The notes below the pieces were generated by a model, which worked only from the letters and a program-made list of their open reading frames with translations, had not been told where the DNA came from and made no database searches. The translations under genes and the position numbers were made by a program. A stretch of 62,816 nucleotides of DNA from JBBRYW01 sp038253945 (GTDB taxonomy: Bacteria > Actinomycetota > Thermoleophilia > Gaiellales > Gaiellaceae): positions 1 to 62,816 of the forward strand of contig JBBSGR010000014.1 of the NCBI GenBank assembly GCA_038253945.1. Reading direction: 5' to 3'. Below are positions 17,501-25,541 of the stretch, piece after piece (position 1 is the stretch's first letter; each line of letters starts with the position of its first letter).

Positions 17501-18133
17501 TCACCGCGGGTTCTCGCGATCGATGTTCCAGTGGCGGGCGGCGGCGGCCAGCCAGCCGCCGTCCTCGCGGGGCAGCAGCCCGAAACGGCTGATCACACGC
17601 TGCCCGCCCTCGTGGTCGCCGTACAGCAGGTCCACCGTCAACTGCTCTCTGGCCTCGATCGCCTCTCTCGCGGCCACGAACTCGGAGGACGAGGGGTCGC
17701 GAAACGTCCCCTGCCAGAAGCCGATGTCCCCGACCGGGACGTAGAGATCGCGAGTAAGGCGCGTGAACTCCTCCGGCTGAGGAGGGTCCTCGCCGCTGGA
17801 GCGCCGTTCGAGATAGAGGTGCCAGCCGTGCAGCACCGCGATCCCCTGCCCGGCATTGCGGAGCGCGAGCGCGAGATAGACGGCCTCGTTCCCCACCTCC
17901 GCGACAGCGCCGCTGCCGGACACCTGGAGCCACTTGCCGTCCGCGTAGGTGATCTTCTGCGCGGGGTCCTCGGGCCGGGATGGAATCAGCAGCGGGCGCA
18001 GGTTCGCGAGCAGCGAGCGCTCCGCCACGCGTGCCGCGCGGTTCGCCGAGCGCACGGAGGAAAATGTCGCGCCCGCCAGCACGAGGGTGCCGCCGGCAGT
18101 CGCCAGCGCCGAGATGGTCACCCAGTCCGCCAC
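17501..18133 (-). CDS. Hypothetical membrane-anchored protein
   Basis: About 210 aa from GTG 18133; a GTG at 18187 would add 18 residues. One N-terminal transmembrane helix (ADWVTISALATAGGTLVLAG) is followed by a charged coiled region (RSANRAARVAERSLLANLRP) and a soluble domain of ~150 residues with no motif I recognise. The topology resembles small actinobacterial proteins with a single membrane anchor and cytoplasmic body. It is divergent from the damaged ABC transporter locus; no functional link can be shown. Confidence 0.6.
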   Translation of the reverse strand: MADWVTISALATAGGTLVLAGATFSSVRSANRAARVAERSLLANLRPLLIPSRPEDPAQKITYADGKWLQVSGSGAVAEVGNEAVYLALALRNAGQGIAVLHGWHLYLERRSSGEDPPQPEEFTRLTRDLYVPVGDIGFWQGTFRDPSSSEFVAAREAIEAREQLTVDLLYGDHEGGQRVISRFGLLPREDGGWLAAAARHWNIDRENPR

Positions 18134-18246
18134 GAGAGCGAGTCTACGAGAGGCTGGAGCCCTCGTGATCGGGCCTGTCTGACCCACCCGGCCACGTGCC
18201 GTACGACGCTGAGGGGCGCCCGGCCCAGCTGGCTAGGCTTCGGCCC

Positions 18247-19170
18247 GTGGCGCCAGATCATCCCCCTGTGACCGAGGGGTCGCTCGAGTCCACGCCGGCG
18301 GGAGAGGCGGTCGATCTGGTCAAGGTCTTCCCCGCGCCGGAAGGCGGCGAGCTTCGGGCCGTCGACGGGGTGAGCTTTAGTGTCCGCAAGGGCGAGATCT
18401 TCGGGATCCTCGGCCCGAACGGCGCCGGCAAGACGACCACGCTCGAAATCATCGAGGGCCTGACGGAGGCCACCTCGGGATCCAGCTGCAGGCGGGCGCC
18501 TACTTCGATCTGCTGACGCTCGAGGAGATTCTCGATCTCTTCGGCTCCTTTCTACCCGAAGGCGTTCGCACCGGAGCAGCTGCTGCAGCGGGTCGGCCTG
18601 CTCGAGAAGCGCCGCGCGAGGATCAAGGAGCTGTCGGGTGGGCAGGCGCAGCGCTTCTCGATCGTGGCGGCGTTCGTGAACGACCCGGACGTCCTCTTCC
18701 TCGACGAGCCGACGACAGGGCTCGATCCGCGGGCCCGCCGCAATCTGTGGGACGTAATTCGCTCGATCAAGGCCGATCGGAAGACGGTCGTGCTGACCAC
18801 GCACTCCATGGCGGAGGCCGAGGAGCTCTGCGACCGTGTCGCGATCATCGACCAGGGCAGGATCCGCGCGCGCTCGACACGCCGCTCGGGCTGATCCAGG
18901 GGCTCCCGCGCGCCTACCGGATCGTCTTCTCGACGCCGTCCGAGGTCGATCGCGACGAGCTCGAGTCGCTGCCCGGAGTCACCGACGTCAGCCTCTCCCT
19001 GAACGGCCGCGCCCGCTACGAGCTCGGAGTTGCGCAGGCCCAGGAGCCGCTCGAGGCGTTCATCGCCTGGGCGAGCGGGCGTGGCCGTCACGGCCGACGA
19101 TCTGCGCGTGCTGCCGGCCACGCTCGAGGACGTCTTCCTCTCGCTGACCGGTCGAGGGTTGAGGGACTGA
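18247..19170 (+). pseudogene. ABC transporter ATP-binding protein, deletion plus frameshifts
   Basis: All parts of an ABC-2 exporter ATPase are present but not in one frame. Walker A GPNGAGKTTT is read in the first frame to ~18478. About 25 codons between the usual TSG and IQLQAGAYFDLLTLEE are missing. An extra T near 18549 shifts frame again before FYPKAFAPEQLL. The signature LSGGQAQRFSIVAA and Walker B VLFLDEPTTGLD then follow in one frame, and two more shifts occur near 18870 (before DTPLGLIQG) and 19080 (before VTADDLRVLP). The stop at 19168-19170 overlaps an ATG. Either a decayed gene or a poorly resolved stretch of assembly. The permease follows. Confidence 0.75.
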
Positions 19171-19272
19171 TGTTCCTTCTCTGGCTCTGGCGACGTCGGA
19201 AGTGGCGGCGCGCCGAGACAGGGCGAGCGCTCGGCGAGTCGATCGAGGAGGCCGCGGCCGTGTCGGCGGACG

Positions 19273-20322
19273 ATGATCTTCTCGTTCGTGGTCCCGGTCA
19301 TCTTCGCGGTCGTCTTCGGGCGGCAGCACTTCGGCTCGGCGAAGCACGTCGAGCTGATCGTCGTCCCGCCGGCGCAGTCGCAGTTCGGACGGCAAGTCGT
19401 GGCCGGGCTCGGGCGGGACCGCGTCTTTCGCGTCAGCGAGCGGAGCGACCTCGACTCGGCGAAGAAGAGACTGCGCGACGGCAAGACCGACGCGGTTCTG
19501 GCGGTGCCGGCGCGGCCCTCGCTGGGGTTGACCGCCTACTTCGAGCCGAACAACTCGAACAACGACGTGACCGAGGGGAACCTGCAGCGGTTCACGGACG
19601 CGATGAACCTTCGTCTGGCCGGCGTCACCGCTCCGCAGGTGCGCCTCACCTCACGCGCCGTCGAGAAGAAGGACTCGAACTACTACGACTTCCTGCTGCC
19701 CGGACTGATCGCGATGGGAGTGATGAACCTGTCGATCATCGGCATCGCGGTCGCGGTCACGCGTTTCCGCGAGCAGCAGATCCTGAAGCGGATCCTCGCG
19801 ACTCCGCTGGCGCCGGGAAAGTTCCTGCTCGCACAGATCGGGTCGCGACTTCTGCTCTCGCTCGTCCAGGCGGCGATCATCCTGCTCGTCGCCGTCGGCG
19901 CGTTCAGCGCCCACGTGCACGGCAACCTCGTCTGGCTCTTCCTGTTCGTGGCGCTCGGCAACATCGTCTTCCTGAACGTCGGCTTCGCGATCGCAGGCCG
20001 CGCGAAGACGACCGACTCGGCCCAGGCGCTGGCGCAGCTGATCAGCCTGCCGATGCTCTTCCTCTCCGGTGTCTTCTTCCCGACCTCGGGCACGCTCGGG
20101 CAGATCGTTCGCGCTCTGCCGCTCAGTCCGCTCGTAAGCGGGCTGCGGAAGATCTCGCTCGACGGCGACTCGATCACGAAGACCTGGCCGCAGCTCGGGC
20201 TGCTCGCAGCGTGGCTCGTGATCTCGCTCGCGCTCGCACGCACGAGCTTCCGCTTCGACGAGGGCTCGCGGCTGCCCAGGGCCTCCCGGCCGCGAGTCGC
20301 GGCGGCGGCCGAGTCCGGCTAG
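19273..20322 (+). CDS. ABC-2 type transporter permease (N-terminus unclear)
   Basis: 349-aa permease of ABC2_membrane_3 type: one N-terminal helix (FSFVVPVIFAVVFG), a ~150-residue extracytoplasmic domain and five C-terminal helices ending in LPLSPLVSGLRKISLDG. Homologues usually start ~15-30 residues earlier with basic residues. Here the basic stretch lies in the same frame upstream (…RRPRPCRRTM) but has no start codon, while the ATG at 19170 that couples to the ATPase stop is in another frame. So the N-terminus is probably affected by another indel. Forms an exporter with the damaged ATPase gene at 18247; substrate unknown. Confidence 0.78.
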   Translation: MIFSFVVPVIFAVVFGRQHFGSAKHVELIVVPPAQSQFGRQVVAGLGRDRVFRVSERSDLDSAKKRLRDGKTDAVLAVPARPSLGLTAYFEPNNSNNDVTEGNLQRFTDAMNLRLAGVTAPQVRLTSRAVEKKDSNYYDFLLPGLIAMGVMNLSIIGIAVAVTRFREQQILKRILATPLAPGKFLLAQIGSRLLLSLVQAAIILLVAVGAFSAHVHGNLVWLFLFVALGNIVFLNVGFAIAGRAKTTDSAQALAQLISLPMLFLSGVFFPTSGTLGQIVRALPLSPLVSGLRKISLDGDSITKTWPQLGLLAAWLVISLALARTSFRFDEGSRLPRASRPRVAAAAESG

Positions 20323-20334
20323 CGTTCGAGGATC

Positions 20335-21261
20335 GTGGAGAACGTACCGCTAGGACCGCTGCTCGTTTCCCGGGTGGGGCTCGGCTGCAACAACTTCGGC
20401 GGGCGGCTCGACCTCGCGCGCACACGGGTGGTCGTGGACGCCGCGCTCGACGCCGGCGTCACGTTCTTCGACACGGCCGACATCTACGGCGGACGCGGCG
20501 GCAGTGAGCGCTTCCTCGGCGAGCTGCTCCGCGGGCGGCGCGACCGTGTCGTGCTCGCCACGAAGCTCGGCCACGACATGGGCGACGGCGTCGAGGCGCG
20601 CGGCGACCCGGCGTACCTTCGAGGCGCGTTCGAGGCCTCGCTCGCGCGACTGCAGACGGGTCACGTCGATCTCCTCTACTACCACCGGCCCGACGGCGTC
20701 ACCCCGGTAGCCGAGACCGTGGGCGCGATGGCGGAGCTCGTGGCGGAGGGCAAGACGCGCGCGATCGGCGTCTCCAACTTCAGCGTCGAGCAGCTGGACG
20801 AGGCGGCGCGCGCCGGCGAGATCTCAGCGCTGCAGAACGAGTACTCGCTGCTCGCGCGCGAGGCCGAGCGGGAGGTGCTGCCGCGCTGCCGTGAGCTCGG
20901 CATCGGCTTCGTTCCCTACTACCCGCTCGCGAGCGGCCTCTTGACGGGCAAGTACAGCCGCGGCGAGCCACCGCCCGCGGGGGCTCGCCTGGCAGGCGAC
21001 ATCCTGGAAGAGGAAGGATGGGCGACCCCGCAAGTATCGATCGCGGGAGGCACGTACGACGAGATCGAGCGGTTGGAGGCGTTCGCCGCTGAGCGCGGCC
21101 GCACGCTCCTCGAGCTCGCGATCGCGGCTCTTGCTTCCGAGGAGGGCATCAGCTCCGTCATCGCCGGCGCGACGTCCGCCGAGCAGGTGCTCGCAAACGC
21201 GGGGGCGGCCGAATGGCGACTGACGCCGGACGAGCTCTCGCAGCTCGAGGCACGGCGGTAG
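20335..21261 (+). CDS. Aldo/keto reductase family oxidoreductase
   Basis: 308-aa NADPH-dependent TIM-barrel oxidoreductase. The catalytic tetrad is visible: Asp and Tyr in FFDTADIYGG, Lys in VVLATKLGHD and His in LLYYHRPDG. The NADP-binding end reads VSNFSVEQLDE and SVIAGATSAEQVLANA. The GTG at 20335 starts 12 bp after the ABC permease and gives the family's usual LGxSGL-like beginning (PLGPLLVSRVGLGCNNFGG). It may be co-transcribed with the ABC genes. The physiological substrate is not predictable. Confidence 0.9.
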   Translation: MENVPLGPLLVSRVGLGCNNFGGRLDLARTRVVVDAALDAGVTFFDTADIYGGRGGSERFLGELLRGRRDRVVLATKLGHDMGDGVEARGDPAYLRGAFEASLARLQTGHVDLLYYHRPDGVTPVAETVGAMAELVAEGKTRAIGVSNFSVEQLDEAARAGEISALQNEYSLLAREAEREVLPRCRELGIGFVPYYPLASGLLTGKYSRGEPPPAGARLAGDILEEEGWATPQVSIAGGTYDEIERLEAFAAERGRTLLELAIAALASEEGISSVIAGATSAEQVLANAGAAEWRLTPDELSQLEARR

Positions 21262-21277
21262 TCGAGAGGCCGGGCGC

Positions 21278-21706
21278 TCAGGAGGGCTGCTGCTCTGTGC
21301 CGGCGCGCCAGCCGGTATACGGAGGCGATCTCCGGTCTTCCTGGTTCCAGTAGTCGCGGTGGTCGACCACCTGACCGTCGTCGTCGAACCGCAGGACCGT
21401 CGCCCCCGCAAGCGTCACCAGCTCCCCGTTTTCCGTCCAGTTCGCCCACCACTCAACCGTCGCCCGGTTCCCGTCGACCAGCGGCTCGCCGAACCAACAC
21501 TCCACGCCTTCCTCGACCTCGAAGTTCTCCGTGAGGTAGCGGTGCACCCCGCTCAGACCAAGGTCCGGCTCCCGAAAGGCGAGTGCCCGGTACTTCGCGC
21601 CTTCGGCGTACAGGGCAACGATCGGCTCCGGCTCTTGCGCAGGCCAGCAGCGCGTCCAGACCTCGGCCCACCTGCGGGCAGCGGCGGCGACATCCACGGG
21701 CACCAT
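21278..21706 (-). CDS. SnoaL-like (NTF2 fold) protein
   Basis: 142-aa protein of the NTF2-like/SnoaL superfamily, seen from the order WAEVWTRCWPAQEPEPIVALY, the central YLTENFEVEEG and the terminal strand pattern GATVLRFDDDGQVVDHRDYW. Members are small cone-shaped enzymes or ligand binders, often cyclases or isomerases. No catalytic assignment can be made. It sits 9 bp downstream of the VOC-family gene on the same strand, so the two are probably co-transcribed. Confidence 0.75.
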   Translation of the reverse strand: MVPVDVAAAARRWAEVWTRCWPAQEPEPIVALYAEGAKYRALAFREPDLGLSGVHRYLTENFEVEEGVECWFGEPLVDGNRATVEWWANWTENGELVTLAGATVLRFDDDGQVVDHRDYWNQEDRRSPPYTGWRAGTEQQPS

Positions 21707-21715
21707 GGTACGCGG

Positions 21716-22093
21716 CTAGAGCGGCTGCCCGAACGCGATGTCGTGGCCGTCAGGATCCTGAACCCCGAACTCACGGAAGCCGTGCGGCGCGTCGTAGATC
21801 GTGTAGTCGATCGGTGCGCCTCGCTCCTGCACCTCCGCGTACACGCTGTCGACGTCGTCGACGCGGATGTACGCGTTCCACATCTTGTCGACGATCCGCC
21901 AGTTGGGGACGATCCGCGCCGGATCGGCGCAGAGCGCGAGCAGGACCGTCGCTTCGTCGCGCCTCGCGGTCGCGAAGTCGGGCGGATCGCCGAAGACCTC
22001 GCACTCGAAGCCGAGCCGCTCGCGGTAGTACTCGACCGCCCGCTCGAGGTCGGACACCAGTAGCACCGGCGAGATCCCGGTCAGCGTGGGCAC
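21716..22093 (-). CDS. VOC family (glyoxalase-like) protein
   Basis: 125-aa vicinal-oxygen-chelate fold protein: PVLLVSDLERAVEYYRERLGFE is the typical first beta-alpha-beta unit and FGVQDPDGHDIAFGQPL the terminal one, with the conserved DPDGH. GTG 22093 is chosen because it begins exactly at the fold (VPTLTGISPV); upstream in-frame codons have no similarity. Metal ligands cannot be certified, so it may be an enzyme (dioxygenase, glyoxalase) or a resistance/binding protein. Likely in an operon with the SnoaL-like gene. Confidence 0.8.
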   Translation of the reverse strand: MPTLTGISPVLLVSDLERAVEYYRERLGFECEVFGDPPDFATARRDEATVLLALCADPARIVPNWRIVDKMWNAYIRVDDVDSVYAEVQERGAPIDYTIYDAPHGFREFGVQDPDGHDIAFGQPL

Positions 22094-22163
22094 GCCTGGA
22101 TGGTATGGGTCGCGGCGCGCGCAAGGGGCCGTGCCGGCCTCCCGGCGGGCACCATCCGAGGCG

Positions 22164-22328
22164 GTGATCGTTCGCCCGGGTTCCGGTTCGTGGAATCTGC
22201 GTGACCACGTACCCGTCGATTGGCTCGGTAGCCGCGCTGCCTGGGACAAAGTGACGTTCGGGCCGGATCGCGGCCACCGTCCGTCCAACATCCACGTGCG
22301 GCTGCACGGCAGTCCCAGCGAGCGTTGG
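22164..22328 (+). pseudogene. Possible GrpB-family remnant
   Basis: A 55-codon stretch without a good start or natural end reads DKVTFGPDRGHRPSNIHVRL and ends SPSERW. It resembles the central part of GrpB-family (UPF0157) nucleotidyltransferase-like proteins, where an HVH-type strand precedes a RDYLRAHP segment. It lies in the 312-bp gap between the VOC and CMD genes. Similarity was judged by eye only. Confidence 0.3.
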
Positions 22329-22405
22329 ACGCCCCAACTACGAGACAGTCGAGGCCTGGCTCGGTCAGAGCCTGGACTGACTGGAGGCGTTCTGCGGCCC
22401 CCGGC

Positions 22406-22792
22406 TCAGGCGTCGGCTTCAGCACGGCCCGCGAAGACGTCGCGCGCGGCGAAGACGCCGTTCAGCGCTGCCGGGAAGCCCGCGTAGATCGCCACGTGCA
22501 TGATCGTCTCGACGATCTCCTCCCGCGTGCAGCCGACGTTGAGCGCACCCTCGATGTGCACGCGAAGCTGCGGCTGTGCGTTCCCTAGCGCGGTGAGGGC
22601 GGCCACGGTCGCGATCTGGCGGGAGCGGAGATCGAGGCCCGGCCGCGCGTAGATGTCGCCGTAGGGGAACTCGACGACGTAGCGGCCGAAATCCGGGGCG
22701 ATGTCTTGCAGGGCCTCGATCACGCTCTCGCCCGCCCCGCCACTCACCTGCTGCAGCAATTCCCAGCCTCGGTCGTATCTCTCATCGCTCAT
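22406..22792 (-). CDS. Carboxymuconolactone decarboxylase (AhpD-like) family protein
   Basis: 128-aa all-helical CMD-fold protein: GRYVVEFPYGDIYARPGLDL, RQIATVAALTALGNAQPQLR, HIEGALNVGCTREEIVETIM and HVAIYAGFPAALNG match the gamma-carboxymuconolactone decarboxylase subfamily. It lacks the CxxC of AhpD-type peroxidases: a single Cys precedes TREEI, and His follows in the next helix. That favours a decarboxylase/lactonase-like or unknown role over alkyl hydroperoxidase. No aromatic-degradation genes are nearby. Confidence 0.85.
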   Translation of the reverse strand: MSDERYDRGWELLQQVSGGAGESVIEALQDIAPDFGRYVVEFPYGDIYARPGLDLRSRQIATVAALTALGNAQPQLRVHIEGALNVGCTREEIVETIMHVAIYAGFPAALNGVFAARDVFAGRAEADA

Positions 22793-22906
22793 CGGATCCT
22801 CCAGTTGCTCGGTGACGCTTTGCCCAACACGCTATGCGGGGTCGGTGCCGCGATGTGGCCCGTGGGCTCTGCGTTGCTGCTCGGGCGCTGACTACCCTGA
22901 CGGGCG

Positions 22907-23956
22907 ATGAGAATCGCCCTCCTGCTCACGGTCGCCCTGGCCTTCGCAGGCCCGGCCGCCGCCGACCCGGCAAAGGTGGGCTACCCGGGCTCGATCGCGG
23001 CGATCGGCGATTCGATCAGCAAGGCCTACAACGCCGATCTCCGCCCATTCGCCGACGGCCCCGCCTACTCGTGGTCGACGGGCACCCGGGGCTCCGTTCA
23101 GAGCGCGTACCTGCGGATCCTCCGCTCCAATCCGGCGATCGGCGATCGGCGATCGAACGTTGCGAAAGACGGCGCGCGGATGGTGGACCTCACGGCCCAG
23201 GCGAAGGCAGCAGTCGCGGCCCGCGCCGACTACGTCACGGTCATGCTCGGCTCGAACGACGTCTGTCGCCTTAGCGAGGGGGCGATGACGTCCGTCACGC
23301 GGTTTCGGGCGCAGCTCGAGTCCGGCTTCCGAGCCCTGACAACGGGGCTGCCGGACGCTCGCGTGCAGCTCGTCAGCATCCCGGACGTCGTTCGGCTGTG
23401 GAGCCTCGAGAAAGGCAGCTTCCTGGCGCGAACAGTGTGGCGTGTGGGCGGCATCTGCCAGTCGCTGCTCGCACGTCCGACCTCGAACGCCTCCGCCGAT
23501 GTCGCGAGACGGGCGCGTGTGAGCGCGCGCACCGCGGCCTTGAACGATCAGCTTGCGGCAGTGTGCGCGGAGTACCTCCACTGCCGGTACGACGCCGGCG
23601 CGGTCTTCAGCACCTCCTTCGTCCGCGGCGACATCTCGTCCCGGGACTTCTTCCATCCCTCGCGCGCGGGGCAAGCGCGTCTCGCCGAGACGGTTTGGGG
23701 CCGGACGTTCGACTTCAGGGATGCGACCCCGCCTGCGTCGCTCGCCGTGCCCGCCCCTGCCCCCGCGGGCAACTCGGTCACGCTGAGCGCGATCGACAAC
23801 GTCGGCGTGGCCGGGATCGAGTACAGAACGAGCGGCCTTGCGTGGTCTCGTTACGGCGCGCCAGTCGATTTGCCTCCGGGCCAGGTGCTCGAGTACCGCG
23901 CCGTCGACGTCAACGGCAACATCGAGGCCTCCCATACGCTGATCAGCGGCGCATGA
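22907..23956 (+). CDS. Secreted SGNH/GDSL hydrolase
   Basis: 349 aa with a cleavable signal peptide (MRIALLLTVALAFAGPAAA). SGNH blocks: AAIGDSISKAYN (nucleophile Ser), the Gly region around STGTRGSVQ, MLGSNDVCR (Asn), and DFFHPSRAGQARLAE with the Asp/His pair. Acts outside the membrane as an esterase, lipase or acyl hydrolase. The last ~80 residues form a separate beta-rich domain (SVTLSAIDNVGVAGIEYRTS) resembling bacterial Ig/FN3-like add-ons. The 3' end overlaps the convergent Mug-type gene by 14 bp. Confidence 0.85.
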   Translation: MRIALLLTVALAFAGPAAADPAKVGYPGSIAAIGDSISKAYNADLRPFADGPAYSWSTGTRGSVQSAYLRILRSNPAIGDRRSNVAKDGARMVDLTAQAKAAVAARADYVTVMLGSNDVCRLSEGAMTSVTRFRAQLESGFRALTTGLPDARVQLVSIPDVVRLWSLEKGSFLARTVWRVGGICQSLLARPTSNASADVARRARVSARTAALNDQLAAVCAEYLHCRYDAGAVFSTSFVRGDISSRDFFHPSRAGQARLAETVWGRTFDFRDATPPASLAVPAPAPAGNSVTLSAIDNVGVAGIEYRTSGLAWSRYGAPVDLPPGQVLEYRAVDVNGNIEASHTLISGA

Positions 23957-24527
23957 GCTTGGACGCGGGGGCCGCGCTCCAAGCTGACGCCGAATCGGCG
24001 TCGAGCAACAGGGCGAGTTTCCGGAACCAATGGAGTCGCTCGGCGTACGGGACGGCAGCGTTCGCCGGGGAGGTGGAGGGCAGGACGAAGAGCGAGGCGC
24101 TTGCGAGTCGTCGGACCTGGGGGCCGAGATCCGCGCGCTCGTTGAACGCGCCCCGGTAGGCCTCCTTGCCGACGAATGCGATCAGCGCTGGCCTGAGCTC
24201 CTCGGCGATGCGGAGCAGCCGCTCGGCGGAGCCGGCGAAGTCGGCACGGCGGAGGTCGCCCGAGCCCGGCGTCGTGCGGTAGGCCGCGTTCGTAATCCCG
24301 AACCCGTGGCGGAGCAGCTCCCGCTGCTCGGAGGGGGCGAGCAGCCGAGGGGTGAGCCCCGCGGAGTGAAGGAGACGCCAGAAGTCATTCCGCGAGTTCG
24401 CGAAATGCGCGCCGGCCGCGGCGGAGACACGGCCGGGGTTGATGCCGCAGAAGATCGCCTTCAAGCCGGGCCTGAGGAGGTCCGGCAAGGCCCCCGTTGT
24501 CACGCTTTCGGCCCTCCCATGTTTCAC
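23943..24527 (-). CDS. mug: Mug/TDG-type mismatch-specific DNA glycosylase
   Basis: 194-aa family 2 uracil-DNA glycosylase that removes U or T from G mismatches. Motif A is FCGINPGRVSAAAGAHFA (the catalytic Asn follows GI), and motif B is LPSTSPANAA. Between them lies GITNAAYRTTPGSGDL. The two motifs are well kept, so activity is expected. The C-terminal ~20 residues are low complexity and overlap the SGNH gene end. Relevant to deamination repair in a GC-rich genome. Confidence 0.88.
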   Translation of the reverse strand: MKHGRAESVTTGALPDLLRPGLKAIFCGINPGRVSAAAGAHFANSRNDFWRLLHSAGLTPRLLAPSEQRELLRHGFGITNAAYRTTPGSGDLRRADFAGSAERLLRIAEELRPALIAFVGKEAYRGAFNERADLGPQVRRLASASLFVLPSTSPANAAVPYAERLHWFRKLALLLDADSASAWSAAPASKLMRR

Positions 24528-24599
24528 ACCGGTAGACCTTTCGGCCCTAGAATCACAGCCGGGTGGTGGTTCGGGGTGGCCCCGTCAAGAAACGTGTGA

Positions 24600-24620
24600 G
24601 GGGCAGTTGGCGACTGCCCC
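24600..24620. terminator. Hairpin between mug and small gene
   Basis: GGGGCAGT-TGGCG-ACTGCCCC, an 8-bp perfect stem. On the minus strand it follows the small gene ending at 24628 and is followed by TCACACGTTTCTT, so it probably terminates that gene. Confidence 0.5.
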
Positions 24621-24627
24621 GCGACCG

Positions 24628-24819
24628 CTAGGCGGCTCGCGGCTCGCGTGAATCGAGCCGCTCCTCGAACAGCTGCCGCAGCCGCTCTCCCGAGACGTGC
24701 ACGTCTCTCGCCACCACGCGCCGGCGCTCCCGGTGGACGACTCGCACGGCCTCGTCGCCGCTGCCGTAGCAGCGCGCGTAGCACTCCCGCTCGCTCAGCG
24801 TCCGTAGCCGACGCAGCAC
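24628..24819 (-). CDS. Small conserved-looking protein, unknown
   Basis: 63 aa from GTG 24819: LRTLSERECYARCYGSGDEAV, then VSGERLRQLFEERLDSREP. Highly charged, with one Cys pair (ECYARCYG). Balanced composition, a credible helix-strand-helix pattern and a hairpin terminator behind it suggest a real gene, but I do not recognise a family. A DNA-binding or regulatory role is possible, as for other short Arg-rich proteins. Confidence 0.5.
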   Translation of the reverse strand: MLRRLRTLSERECYARCYGSGDEAVRVVHRERRRVVARDVHVSGERLRQLFEERLDSREPRAA

Positions 24820-24990
24820 GGCGCGTACCCTACGTCGTGGCCCGGATGGTTACAAGTCCCCGAGGACTCGGGCCGCAGAAACCCTGCGGGAACGCCTCGT
24901 GGAAGCGAAGCGCGCTGGCGCCACACGCGATCAGCATCGCGAGGCGTCTACCGCTCGAGCCCACCGGACGGGAAGGGTACGGTTCTGGCC

Positions 24991-25400
24991 GTGAGCCCTT
25001 CGTCGCAGGTGACGCAGTTCGCCGTCGCGATCGAGCGAGGCGGTCGCGCGACGGCCGGCGACGAGGCTCCGCTCGAGCTGCCTGATGCCTGGACTCCCGA
25101 GCACCTCGTCCTGCTCGCGCTCGCCCGCTGTTCTCTCGCAAGCTTGCACCACCATGCGGGACGGCTTGCGCTCGAGGTTTCGGCGGGGCCGAGGCCTCCG
25201 GCACGATCGGCAAACGTGGAGACGGCAGCTGGGGCTTCCTCGAGATCGACTGCCGGCTCGTGGCCGACGTGACGCCCGCGCCCGAGGGGGAATCCCTCTC
25301 CGTCCTCGTGGCGAGAGCTGAGCGCGGCTGCTTCGTCGGCGGCTCGCTCGAGCCGAGGCCGCACTACACCTGGTCGATCAACGGAGAGGAGCTCTCGTGA
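24991..25400 (+). pseudogene. OsmC-family peroxiredoxin-like protein, single frameshift
   Basis: Two frames together give a complete ~135-aa OsmC/Ohr-fold protein. The first half ends ALARCSLASLHHHAGRLALEVSA with the first redox Cys. The second half, shifted by one base, continues AEASGTIGKRGDGSWGFLEI and AERGCFVGGSLEPRPHYTW with the second Cys. The shift lies in the GGGG run at about 25184-25187, where one more G would restore the frame. Start GTG 24991. OsmC proteins detoxify organic hydroperoxides. A sequencing indel seems as likely as real inactivation. The stop overlaps a mini-ORF (25397). Confidence 0.75.
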
Positions 25401-25450
25401 CCACGGTCCGCGTCCGGTCTCGCCGCGGGATCGCCGAGGTTGCCGCATGA
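25397..25450 (+). other. Mini-ORF, 17 codons, overlapping chain
   Basis: GTG overlaps the OsmC stop (GTGA) and the ORF ends in an ATGA overlap with the next mini-ORF: VTTVRVRSRRGIAEVAA. Part of a recurring sequence found after several genes in the window (starts at 1618, 25397, 25447, 30085). Coding status is unknown; it may be a dispersed DNA repeat rather than a gene. Confidence 0.3.
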
Positions 25451-25506
25451 CCACGCTCCGCGTCCGGTTACCCCGCTCCTTCCACTTCGTCGATCGGTCG
25501 CCTTGA
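25447..25506 (+). other. Mini-ORF, 19 codons, overlapping chain
   Basis: ATG overlaps the stop of the previous mini-ORF; peptide MTTLRVRLPRSFHFVDRSP. Its first 21 bases repeat those of the mini-ORF 50 bp upstream with one difference, so the pair also forms a short direct repeat. Function unknown. Confidence 0.3.
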
Positions 25507-25541
25507 CCGCTGGGGCTGCAGGAGGTCGGCCCGTCACCGCG

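Noticed and set aside
22094..22405. Gap considered as containing a complete small gene
   Set aside because: No start with ribosome site; only a short GrpB-like stretch is readable, kept as a low-confidence remnant.
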